NCBI GenBank assembly: GCA_038247245.1
Contig: JBBRVE010000056.1
Location: 1-20,223 of the forward strand
Length of the DNA: 20,223 bases
Reading direction: 5' to 3'
Source: JAPWJZ01 sp038247245
Lineage (GTDB): Bacteria; Pseudomonadota; Alphaproteobacteria; Micavibrionales; UBA2020
Within the stretch, counting starts at the first letter, position 1, and the number at the start of each line of letters is the position of its first letter. A program made the position numbers and the translations under genes. The notes beneath the pieces were generated by a model. The model did no database searches, was not told where the DNA came from, and saw only the letters and a program-made list of their open reading frames with translations. Below are positions 1 to 6,733 of the stretch, one piece after another.

Positions 1-99
1 GATATCGTCGCCGTCGCCGACCAACTGAAGAAAATCCGCAACGACAAAATTCCCACCCTCGAACTTCGCCCCCCGGACAAGGGCGGCGGGAAAATATAA
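1..99 (+). CDS. C-terminal end of an unidentified protein (5' partial)
   Basis: Frame 1 is open from the window edge to a TAA at 97-99 and encodes 32 residues ending KGGGKI. The codons favour G or C in third position, as in neighbouring genes, so this is probably the tail of a gene that starts upstream. The end is charged and glycine-rich with no recognisable motif, so no function can be given. A palindromic repeat element begins about 17 bp after the stop. Confidence 0.55.
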   Translation, partial: DIVAVADQLKKIRNDKIPTLELRPPDKGGGKI

Positions 100-116
100 T
101 ATTATTGTCATCTTAG

Positions 117-239
117 CTGTCATCCCCGCCTTGTGCGGGGAACAAGCACCGTTGATATAAAAACAAAAATGCTTTCCATCTGCACCGTTGCCGTTTTATA
201 AACAACGGTACTGGATCCCCGCCTTCGCGGGGATGACAG
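117..239. repeat. Composite palindromic (REP-like) intergenic element
   Basis: The outer arms at 117-129 (CTGTCATCCCCGC) and 227-239 (GCGGGGATGACAG) are perfect 13-base inverted repeats. Each end also holds its own hairpin: CCCCGC/GCGGGG at 124-129/135-140, and ATCCCCGC/GCGGGGAT at 215-222/227-234 with loop CTTC. A further inverted pair, ACCGTTG/CAACGGT, lies at 184-190/203-209, and CACCGTTG is also present directly at 147-154 and 183-190. The layout resembles paired REP/BIME units or a small MITE. Translated in frame, the right end gives WIPAFAGMT, a typical sign of such repeats being read as protein. Confidence 0.75.
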
Positions 240-247
240 GAGCAGGT

Positions 248-1147
248 ATGACCGACACCGTCCAAGTCTTTGACCGCACTCTCCTCCGCCACCGCCGCGA
301 CCGCGCGGCGCGGGGTATTTCTTCGTTCGATTTTTTGTATCAGGATGTCGCGCTGCGGTTGTCGGACCGGCTTGACCTGATTAAAAAAGAATTCGCAACT
401 GTCCTCGACCTCGGCGGGCATGGGGTGATGGCGCAGCATTTGCGCGTGCGGGCGGGGACGCAGTTTGTGGCGACGTCTGATCTTTCGCGCGGCATGGCGG
501 CGCAGGCGGCGCATGGCGTCGCGGCAGATGAGGAATTTTTGCCGTTCAAGGCCGGCAGCCTTGATGCCGTGGTCAGCAACCTTGCCCTGCATTGGGTGAA
601 CGACCTGCCGGGTGCGCTGGTGCAGATCCGCCGGGCGCTGAAGGCAGACGGGCTGTTTCTTGCGGCAGTTCTTGGCGGCGAAACCTTGCGCGAATTGCGG
701 CAATCATTGCTGGAGGCGGAGGTTGCTGTTTCGGGCGGTGCATCCCCCCGCGTGTCGCCCTTTATCGACGCCCGCGACATGGGCGCGCTATTGCAACGCG
801 GCGGCTTCGCGCTGCCGGTGGTGGACAGCGACATCATCACCGTCGATTATTCCAGCCCGCTGAAACTGATGCAAGATTTACGCGGCATGGGCGCGACGAA
901 CGCGGTTTACAACCGCCTGCTGAAACCCACGCGCCGCGCCGTGATATTGGAGGCCGCAAAAATCTACGCCGAAAAATTCGGCGATGCGCAGGGCCGCGTG
1001 CCCGCAACCTTCCAGATCATCTACGCCATCGGCTGGTCGCCCCATGCCAGCCAGCAAAAACCCATCCAGCCGGGCAGCGCGAAAATGAAGCTCGCCGATG
1101 CGCTGGGCACCGAAGAAATCTCGGCGGGCGAAAAAGCGCGGCCTTAG
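248..1147 (+). CDS. NDUFAF5-like class I SAM-dependent methyltransferase
   Basis: The 299-residue product has a Rossmann methyltransferase fold. A degenerate motif I (VLDLGGHG) lies near residue 50, an acidic strand end (ATSDLS) follows, and then the family-typical PFKAGSLDAVVSNLALHWVND. The second half (SPFIDARDMGALLQRGGF, then DLRGMGATNA) matches bacterial relatives of the mitochondrial complex I assembly factor NDUFAF5, which acts as an arginine hydroxylase in mitochondria. The bacterial role is not settled. The frame stays open upstream to an ATG at 188, but those 20 residues come from the palindromic repeat. The ATG at 248 follows AGGAG and is preferred. The stop overlaps the convergent gene by four bases. 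Confidence 0.85.
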   Translation: MTDTVQVFDRTLLRHRRDRAARGISSFDFLYQDVALRLSDRLDLIKKEFATVLDLGGHGVMAQHLRVRAGTQFVATSDLSRGMAAQAAHGVAADEEFLPFKAGSLDAVVSNLALHWVNDLPGALVQIRRALKADGLFLAAVLGGETLRELRQSLLEAEVAVSGGASPRVSPFIDARDMGALLQRGGFALPVVDSDIITVDYSSPLKLMQDLRGMGATNAVYNRLLKPTRRAVILEAAKIYAEKFGDAQGRVPATFQIIYAIGWSPHASQQKPIQPGSAKMKLADALGTEEISAGEKARP

Positions 1148-1560
1148 CGGGGAATATCTTGCGGCGGTGGAATATTTTCCGGGGCAGGCGGCTTTGCCTC
1201 TTGCGTCTTGCTATGCCCCGCAACCTGCTTGTAAATAAAATGGATCCATACCGACCCTACCAAGCTCGTGCAGAATAATGGAAAGCAGGTGAGGATGAAG
1301 ATTGGAATGATGATCAGGCGCGGCAGGCGACGCTCGCCTTTTTTCGCGCGCGAACGCCAGCGCCAAAGGGATATGACGATCACCAGCACGCAAACAACAA
1401 TTATCGCGATAATGACAAGCGCCACGGCAATAAGAAATGCGGCCATCAAGCCGGAAGCGACGATGGTTTCAACGCCCCCATGCGCCAGCGCAGGCGTGAT
1501 GGCGGTGAGTGTGAGGAGGATAGCGAATAGGGCAGAAAGGCTGCGCAACGCGAATTTCAT
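1144..1560 (-). CDS. Small secreted or membrane protein with signal peptide
   Basis: The 138-residue protein begins with a clear signal peptide (MKFALRSLSALFAILLTLT, cleavage likely after ALA near residue 26). Two hydrophobic segments follow, one very long at about 33-66 (FLIAVALVIIAIIVVCVLVIV) and one near 85-110. The end is proline-rich (KPPAPENIPPPQDIPR). AAAGG lies five bases before the ATG. It sits 26 bp after ubiG on the same strand, so the two are probably co-transcribed. No family was recognised. A small inner-membrane protein with a short proline-rich tail is all that can be stated. Confidence 0.75.
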   Translation of the reverse strand: MKFALRSLSALFAILLTLTAITPALAHGGVETIVASGLMAAFLIAVALVIIAIIVVCVLVIVISLWRWRSRAKKGERRLPRLIIIPIFILTCFPLFCTSLVGSVWIHFIYKQVAGHSKTQEAKPPAPENIPPPQDIPR

Positions 1561-1586
1561 TGGTGCCTTTAAAGGTGTAGTAAAAA

Positions 1587-2345
1587 TTATTTTGTCGCGA
1601 TCAAAAAGTAATTCACATCCATATCCGTCGCGCTCAATGAAAACGCGCGGTCGAGCGGGTTGAAGACGAGGCCGCGCACATCGGTTATTTCCAGCCCGTG
1701 TTCCTCGATATGTTTCGCCAGTTCCGACGGCTTCAGGAATTTTTTCCAGTCATGGGTGCCGGCGGGGACCCAGCGCAGGATATATTCGGCGGCGATGATG
1801 CCGAGCGCGTAGGATTTCGGCGTGCGGTTGAGGGTCGACATGATCAGCATGCCGCCGGGGCGCAGGATGGCGCACAACGCACGCATGAATTCTTCGACAT
1901 CGGCCACATGCTCGACAATTTCAAGCGCGGTCACGACATCATATTGCGCGCCTATGGCGGCGAGGTCTTCGACGCTGGTGGCGAGATAATTGATTTTCAG
2001 CCCGTGGGCTTCGGCATGGGCCTTGGCGACCTTGATGTTTTCCTTGCCCGCATCGACGCCCGTCACATCCGCGCCCATGCGGCACAGTGGTTCGGTCACG
2101 ATGCCGCCGCCGCAGCCGATATCGTCGATCTTAAGGGCTTGTAAACTTTTGACGGTGTCGGGCAGATCGAAATGTTCCGACAGCATGCGGCGGATATATT
2201 CCATCCGCACGGGGTTCAGGCGGTGGAGGGGGCGCATCGGCCCCGATTCATCCCACCATTTATCACCCAGAGAATCGAATTGCGCGATCTCTTCTGCGTC
2301 GATGGTTGATTTGATGGCGGGTTTTTTGAGATTTTTTTTGGTCAT
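1587..2345 (-). CDS. ubiG: Ubiquinone biosynthesis O-methyltransferase UbiG
   Basis: UbiG carries out both SAM-dependent O-methylations in ubiquinone biosynthesis, on 2-polyprenyl-6-hydroxyphenol and on 3-demethylubiquinol. The 252-residue product has the usual length and motifs. The N-terminal signature FDSLGDKWWDESGPMRPLHRLNPVR spans about 23-47, motif I is DIGCGGGIVTEPL at 75-87, the acidic SAM-ribose end is TGVDAG at 95-100, and LEIVEHVAD lies at 141-149. The C-terminal half includes GTHDWKKFLKP, typical of the family. It acts as a soluble or membrane-associated enzyme of quinone synthesis. The Shine-Dalgarno before the ATG is weak. It heads a likely two-gene operon and is divergent from the gene at 2514. 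Confidence 0.95.
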   Translation of the reverse strand: MTKKNLKKPAIKSTIDAEEIAQFDSLGDKWWDESGPMRPLHRLNPVRMEYIRRMLSEHFDLPDTVKSLQALKIDDIGCGGGIVTEPLCRMGADVTGVDAGKENIKVAKAHAEAHGLKINYLATSVEDLAAIGAQYDVVTALEIVEHVADVEEFMRALCAILRPGGMLIMSTLNRTPKSYALGIIAAEYILRWVPAGTHDWKKFLKPSELAKHIEEHGLEITDVRGLVFNPLDRAFSLSATDMDVNYFLIATK

Positions 2346-2404
2346 TACATTGCATTTTATATATTTTTTCGCCCTGTAATAGAACGATATTCGCCGACAT
2401 AAAA

Positions 2405-2414
2405 TAACCGGTTA
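2405..2414. promoter_or_regulatory. Perfect 10-bp palindrome upstream of ubiG
   Basis: TAACCGGTTA reads the same on both strands. It lies in the 168-bp divergent region between ubiG and the gene at 2514, about 60 bp before the ubiG start. It could be an operator half-site pair, but no regulator can be named. Confidence 0.3.
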
Positions 2415-2433
2415 ATGAGGTGTGAATATACCC

Positions 2434-2452
2434 CTTAGTTTCCTTAACTAAG
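2434..2452. promoter_or_regulatory. 7-bp inverted repeat in the ubiG/2514 divergent region
   Basis: CTTAGTT (2434-2440) and AACTAAG (2446-2452) pair around a TCCTT loop and are followed by TTTT on the plus strand. The stem is AT-rich and short, so an operator or a leader hairpin is as likely as a weak terminator. There is no upstream plus-strand gene for it to terminate. Confidence 0.3.
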
Positions 2453-2513
2453 TTTTCATAAGCCCAACGTATCTTCGACTTGGGAACAAGAAAAAAACAA
2501 AAAGGGGCACGCC

Positions 2514-2966
2514 ATGATTACAAACTTTCAAAGCATCATCACCATCGCAACCGCACCGGCAACCGGCATGGTGGCCGCAGGCGCGATGGCGGTGGCAGCG
2601 GCGGTGGCGGTTGGCTTCCTGTTCATCTTTAACGAGGCTTCGTACCAAAAACGCGCCCAGCGCATGGCCTTCACGCAATATGCGCCCAAGACGCAGGCGG
2701 CATCGGCTTTCCATACCGCCCTTGTGAACGACAACGGCGTGAAGGTCGAGATCAAGGCTGGCGAGCCTGTGTTTGCGGGCGAAATGCTGGCGGTGGTGCG
2801 TGACCTGGCCGCCCGTGTCATGATCGGCACGGCACATATCGCCGAGTTGCTGTCGATGCTGGACACCCTGCAACGCATGGGCATTGATGTGCAGGGCCTG
2901 TTCTCCTTCCTGGCGCCCCAAATCGCGGCGGAAATGACCGAAGAAGCCCGTTTGCAGCAGGCTTAA
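2514..2966 (+). CDS. Unknown protein with one N-terminal membrane segment
   Basis: The 150-residue product has a hydrophobic alanine/valine-rich stretch at about residues 13-42 that should be a transmembrane helix or uncleaved signal anchor. After it comes a soluble region of about 105 residues with a short beta-like part (VKVEIKAGEPVFAGEMLAVV), and then helical sequence ending EMTEEARLQQA. AAGGGG lies eight bases before the ATG. Domain family not recognised. It is the first of three same-strand unknown genes and is 57 bp from the next. The frame is cleanly coding by third-position GC. Confidence 0.75.
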   Translation: MITNFQSIITIATAPATGMVAAGAMAVAAAVAVGFLFIFNEASYQKRAQRMAFTQYAPKTQAASAFHTALVNDNGVKVEIKAGEPVFAGEMLAVVRDLAARVMIGTAHIAELLSMLDTLQRMGIDVQGLFSFLAPQIAAEMTEEARLQQA

Positions 2967-3023
2967 CTGTTTGCGATTTAAGGTCGGGCATGGCATCCTT
3001 GTCGGCAAGCCAGTCACCCATAT

Positions 3024-3890
3024 ATGCCGCCGGTTATGGACGATTTCAACACAGCGCTGATCCGCGAAAAGATCATTTTTATCGACACCGCCGCGCCCCA
3101 GAAAACGGACGCGATGGCGGAGGGGCATAACGTCGTCCGTTCCAACCGCCTGCTGCTGAATTTGCCGGGCGAACACGGCACCGAAAAACTGGTGATCCGT
3201 TCGCAGACGATGCCGGGCACGCTGCGCCTTGCCGCCGCCGCGCTGATGGATTTTTGCGCCAAGGGTAAATTCAGCGGCCGCGGCCCCGACTGGGAAGAAT
3301 TGTGGGAACGCGTGCGCCCGCCCTATGACCGGAAATACAACCCCGACAACTGGGCGGCGATATATGTGGACGGCAAAAGTGTTTTCAAGACGAACGCCTC
3401 CACATATGCCGATGTGATCGAGCAATGCGCGCAGGTGGCGACCGGCAATTACGACCACGCGATCACCGTGACCGAAGGCGCTCTGCGCCGCATCGGCAAG
3501 AACATGCAGATCAGCCATTCATCGACGGTCGCCGCCGTTTTTACGAATGAAGAAGACTCACTTCGCACCGCCATCGTCAACCGCCGTGCGGGCAAAACCA
3601 ATGCCTTCAACTTTGTCGCCACTGGCGGCGATTCAACGCGCCGCGTGCAGCAGGTATTGTTCGTCACGGCATCAATGCTTGAATCCCTCAACCTGCGCAT
3701 GACTTTGGATACATTGCAGGCCAAGGCGCGCAGTCACAAGGCATCGCGTGAAGAACAGCAGCAGCTGACCTCGCTGCTGGGCCGCATGGACGCGCTGTAC
3801 CGCCATATCGAAACCTTCGAAAACGAATTCAAAGCGAAATACAGGCCGGAACGACCTGTATTTTTCAAGCCGGAAAAACAAGGAGCTTAA
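3024..3890 (+). CDS. Unknown 288-residue soluble protein
   Basis: No signal peptide or membrane segment is visible. The N-terminal 120 residues look globular (motifs RSNRLLLNLPG and VRPPYDRKYNPDNWAAIYVDG). The last 70 residues are strongly helical and charged (LQAKARSHKASREEQQQLTSLL, then a KAKYRPERP tail) and may form a coiled coil. ATG at 3024 and at 3036 are both possible starts, and neither has a strong Shine-Dalgarno. It is followed after two bases by the next gene, whose Shine-Dalgarno lies inside this gene's last codons, so the two are translationally linked. No known family was recognised. Confidence 0.75.
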   Translation: MPPVMDDFNTALIREKIIFIDTAAPQKTDAMAEGHNVVRSNRLLLNLPGEHGTEKLVIRSQTMPGTLRLAAAALMDFCAKGKFSGRGPDWEELWERVRPPYDRKYNPDNWAAIYVDGKSVFKTNASTYADVIEQCAQVATGNYDHAITVTEGALRRIGKNMQISHSSTVAAVFTNEEDSLRTAIVNRRAGKTNAFNFVATGGDSTRRVQQVLFVTASMLESLNLRMTLDTLQAKARSHKASREEQQQLTSLLGRMDALYRHIETFENEFKAKYRPERPVFFKPEKQGA

Positions 3891-3892
3891 TC

Positions 3893-4486
3893 ATGGATAA
3901 ACCTGCACTCGAAAAAATGCTGAAGATGACGGATTCCGACAGCGAAACCGACGCGATCATGGGCTTGCGCGGCATGCAGGGCGGCTTTCGCGCCGAAGGC
4001 GTGACGCTGGCCGATGCGGTGCTGTTCGCTTTCGACAACATCGGTGTCATGAAATCGCGCAAGCCTGCCGTGACCATCGAACAAAAACCGGCTGCGCCCG
4101 CAGCGCCGACACCCGTCACGACGACCGGCATGCCCAATTGCCGCATGCCGAAACCCGGCCATATCGAACTGATCGCGCCGGGCGCGGCATCCGGCACCGT
4201 GATCGCGCTGCCGCCATCCGCCATCGAAGAAGCGGCATTGGTTGCCGACCACCTGAAAGACGCGCTGGTGGCCGCCGTCATCAACAAAAGCCGTTTCAAG
4301 CTGAAGGTTTTCGACGTCAAAAACGCGCGTGGCGAAATCCTGGAGACCTGCCTGCAGGCCGAATACGACCGTGACGGCATGGCGGTCGTTAAAATCTGGA
4401 GCAATGTGCGGGGCGAAGTCGCCAACCTCGCAACGCTGCTGCGCAAGGCGGTGGCGACGGCGTTTCCCGATTTGTATGCGTCCTAA
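3893..4486 (+). CDS. Unknown 197-residue protein with helical N-terminus and Ala/Pro linker
   Basis: Residues 1-45 (starting PALEKMLKMTDSDSETDAIMGL) form a short helical unit reminiscent of N-terminal modules in some phage and alphaproteobacterial proteins, related in style to DUF2786. This resemblance is by eye only. A low-complexity Ala/Pro/Thr linker follows at about 62-80. A C-terminal domain of about 110 residues then alternates helices and strands (FKLKVFDVKNARGEI and MAVVKIWSNVRGEV). AAGGAG is well placed before the ATG. It shares an operon with the 3024 gene and overlaps the convergent membrane gene by four bases. Confidence 0.75.
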   Translation: MDKPALEKMLKMTDSDSETDAIMGLRGMQGGFRAEGVTLADAVLFAFDNIGVMKSRKPAVTIEQKPAAPAAPTPVTTTGMPNCRMPKPGHIELIAPGAASGTVIALPPSAIEEAALVADHLKDALVAAVINKSRFKLKVFDVKNARGEILETCLQAEYDRDGMAVVKIWSNVRGEVANLATLLRKAVATAFPDLYAS

Positions 4487-4986
4487 CAGCTATTCTTCAT
4501 CGGTACGCCGCAAATCGTGCCGATCAGCAGCAGGGCAAAGGCCCAGAACAAAACCAATGCACCGACGCGCAGTTTTTTGAGAAATTTCTGCCCGTCTGTC
4601 ATCTCGCCATCCGGCCAAGCGGCGGCAAGGAATGTGGTGCTGGGGATGATGCAGCACAGGGCGAGCGTCGAGAAGTCTTTCTCGTACAGGTAATTCGGCC
4701 CGAAATAGGCAAGGCATATGCCGCAGGGAATGGCAAAGGCTAAGATGCAGCGTGCCAAAGGGAAGGGGGCAGGCTTGGCTAGGCCCGCGCTGTCTTCTTT
4801 AGCGAGTTTCCGCCGTTCGGCTTCCTCGGGCGTGATGGTCGCGGCTTCATTCCGGATCATGTAACCGAGTATCAAGGCGGGGATCAGCAACAGATAGTTC
4901 GCAAAATACCGGTTGCCGTTTTTGGCCATGATGATGACCAGTGCAAACGCCACCAAAATCAAGAAAATCAATCGCGGGCTTTTCAT
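4483..4986 (-). CDS. Four-helix membrane protein of unknown function
   Basis: The 167-residue protein has hydrophobic segments at about residues 4-20, 27-43, 82-100 and 140-160. A charged cytoplasmic-type loop (TPEEAERRKLAKED) lies between the second and third. No cleavable signal is evident and no family was recognised. AAGGA lies 11 bases before the ATG. The start is six bases after the O-methyltransferase stop, so it is the last gene of the 5972-4483 operon. Confidence 0.7.
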   Translation of the reverse strand: MKSPRLIFLILVAFALVIIMAKNGNRYFANYLLLIPALILGYMIRNEAATITPEEAERRKLAKEDSAGLAKPAPFPLARCILAFAIPCGICLAYFGPNYLYEKDFSTLALCCIIPSTTFLAAAWPDGEMTDGQKFLKKLRVGALVLFWAFALLLIGTICGVPMKNSC

Positions 4987-4992
4987 GATGCT

Positions 4993-5631
4993 TTATATCC
5001 TTTTCGCCACCGTCATCCCTTGCCCCGTGTTCAGCATCACGCTGATGTATTTTTCGGGGTTGGAGAGGCGGGTGTTGAAATCCTGCATGGCGGCAAGCGC
5101 CGTTTCGCGGACGCGGTCGGTGGTTTCGTTGGAGAGGACGGAATCGAACAGGAACGTGTTGTCGCCGATAATCAATCCCCCCTGTTTCACGTTCGCCTCT
5201 GCCCAATCCAGATAATGCGCGTAGTTTAGTTTATCGGCATCGATGAAGATCAAATCGAACGGGCCTTTGGATGACAATGCGGGCAGGTTGTCGAGCGCGC
5301 GGCCGCGGATGACTTCGATATATTTGCCTGCGGCATGGTCGCGGAAATGTTTTTCGGCGATATCGGCGCGGCGGGCTTCGTATTCCAGCGTGTAAATCAC
5401 GCCGTCGGCGGGCAATGCCTGCGCCATCCATGTGGATGAATAACCGCCGAGCGTGCCGATCTCGACAATTTTTTTCGCGCCAGACATGCTGACCAGCAGT
5501 TGCAGCAACCGTCCGTCTTCGGGCGGCACGCTGATCTGGTCGTCGGGGTTTGTCATCGCGGCGCGGATGGTGCGGAGGCCAGCGGGTTCATGCGCGAACA
5601 GGTCGTGGATATATTGCTGGCGGGTTTTCAT
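4993..5631 (-). CDS. Class I SAM-dependent O-methyltransferase (CCoAOMT-like)
   Basis: This is a 212-residue member of the small metal-dependent O-methyltransferase family (Methyltransf_3, caffeoyl-CoA OMT type). Motif I is VEIGTLGGYSSTWMAQALP at about 56-74, and the SAM-binding acidic residue is in TLEYE. The metal and substrate segment is DLIFIDADKLNYAHYLDW at 126-143, and GGLIIGDNTF at 151-160 completes the metal site. Family members methylate catechol-type hydroxyls, and the natural substrate here is unknown. Its ATG overlaps the upstream TGA (ATGA), so translation is probably coupled to the DUF3147 gene. Confidence 0.9.
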   Translation of the reverse strand: MKTRQQYIHDLFAHEPAGLRTIRAAMTNPDDQISVPPEDGRLLQLLVSMSGAKKIVEIGTLGGYSSTWMAQALPADGVIYTLEYEARRADIAEKHFRDHAAGKYIEVIRGRALDNLPALSSKGPFDLIFIDADKLNYAHYLDWAEANVKQGGLIIGDNTFLFDSVLSNETTDRVRETALAAMQDFNTRLSNPEKYISVMLNTGQGMTVAKRI

Positions 5632-5972
5632 TGCACGAAATTCTTCATGATATAGGCGTGGACGAAGTAACCGATGGCGATCAAGCCAATGCCCGACGCA
5701 TACATGCCCCAGAACGGCATCGGGAATTTCTTCGCCAGCAGGAAGGGGATGAAGAACAGCAGCGACAGGGGAATGGCGGTCAAAATGCTGAGCGCGAAAT
5801 CGACCGATTTCTGCGGGTCTTTAAACTCGCCGTAGGAAAAAGCAAGCACAAGCAGGGTGCTGATCGGCAGGGCGATGATAAACCCCGCAAGGTCGGGCCG
5901 CTTGTTCGCCAGCCATGACGCAAAGGCGATGACAAGGGCGGAAATCGCTATTTTTATGACGGGCCAATACAT
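5628..5972 (-). CDS. DUF3147/GlpM-like membrane protein
   Basis: The 114-residue integral membrane protein has four predicted helices at about residues 5-22, 30-47, 60-81 and 88-108. The pattern (KIAISALVIAFASWLANKRP, then GFIIALPISTLLVLAF) matches the DUF3147 family, which includes GlpM. The frame is open further upstream into cobB sequence, but the ATG at 5972 follows CGGAG with good spacing, and upstream residues are low-complexity shadow. It heads the operon with the O-methyltransferase and is divergent from cobB across 56 bp. The molecular role of the family is poorly known. Confidence 0.85.
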   Translation of the reverse strand: MYWPVIKIAISALVIAFASWLANKRPDLAGFIIALPISTLLVLAFSYGEFKDPQKSVDFALSILTAIPLSLLFFIPFLLAKKFPMPFWGMYASGIGLIAIGYFVHAYIMKNFVQ

Positions 5973-6028
5973 GCTAATCTCCGGTTGATTTACAGCGATA
6001 GTGCAGCAGCAAAGGGTTTGTTTCAAGT

Positions 6029-6733
6029 ATGCGCGTGGTGGTTCTGACAGGGGCGGGCGTTTCGGCGGAATCGGGCATTCGCACCTTCCGGGCATCCGAT
6101 GGCTTGTGGGAAGAACACAGGATCGAGGATGTGGCATCGCCCGAAGGCTTCGCGCATGACCCCGCGCTTGTTTACCGCTTCTACAACGACCGCCGCCGCC
6201 AGTTGATGCAGCCGGAAATCCAGCCCAACGCCGCGCATATGGCGCTGGCGAAACTGGAGCGCGAACTGGGCGATGATTTCCTGCTGGTGACGCAAAACAT
6301 TGACGATTTGCATAAGCGCGCGGGTTCTTTGCGCGTGCTGCCGATGCATGGCGAGCTGCGCAAGGCGCGTTGCGCGGCCTGCCTCGGCCTTGCGGACTGG
6401 GATGCGGATTTTGACGCCGCCACCGTCTGCCCCGTCTGTTCAGCATCCGGCGGGTTGCGCCCGCATGTGGTGTGGTTTGGCGAAATGCCGCTGTATATGG
6501 ATGATATTTACGCGACGCTGGTGCAATGCGACCTGTTCGTGGCGATCGGCACCTCTGGCAACGTCTATCCGGCGGCGGGGTTTGTCGAGGTGGCGCAAGG
6601 GGCAGGGGCGCAAACGCTGGAAATAAACCTCGAACCCACGCAAATCGCCTCGGCTTTCCATGACCAGCGCTATGGCAACGCTACGGAAACTGTGCCAGTA
6701 TGGGTCGAACAAATTTTGGAATCCCGCAAATGA
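6029..6733 (+). CDS. cobB: NAD-dependent protein deacylase (sirtuin, CobB type)
   Basis: CobB removes acyl groups from lysines using NAD. All sirtuin landmarks are present in 234 residues: GAGVSAESGIRTFR at 8-21, TQNIDDLHKRAG at 88-99, catalytic His107 in MHGE, zinc cysteines at 115, 118, 134 and 137, and GTSGNVYPAAGF with INLEPT near the end. Tyr52 and Arg55 in FYNDRR match the YxxR pair that marks class III sirtuins acting on succinyl-type lysines. The start fits the family start closely, although the Shine-Dalgarno (AAAGGG) is somewhat far. The last codons overlap rlmI (ATGA). Confidence 0.95.
   Translation: MRVVVLTGAGVSAESGIRTFRASDGLWEEHRIEDVASPEGFAHDPALVYRFYNDRRRQLMQPEIQPNAAHMALAKLERELGDDFLLVTQNIDDLHKRAGSLRVLPMHGELRKARCAACLGLADWDADFDAATVCPVCSASGGLRPHVVWFGEMPLYMDDIYATLVQCDLFVAIGTSGNVYPAAGFVEVAQGAGAQTLEINLEPTQIASAFHDQRYGNATETVPVWVEQILESRK

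Noticed and set aside
592..1278. Open frame of 228 codons on the plus strand
   Set aside because: It is a +1 shadow of the NDUFAF5-like methyltransferase and is Arg-rich without motifs.
2448..3518. Open frame of 356 codons on the minus strand
   Set aside because: It lies opposite the two unknown plus-strand genes, which have better Shine-Dalgarno placement (2514), continuity and composition. The product is His/Arg-rich low-complexity sequence.
5973..6446. N-terminal extension of the DUF3147 protein to 272 residues
   Set aside because: The extra residues are Arg/Pro/Ala-rich, lie antisense to cobB and precede a well-placed CGGAG and ATG at 5972.
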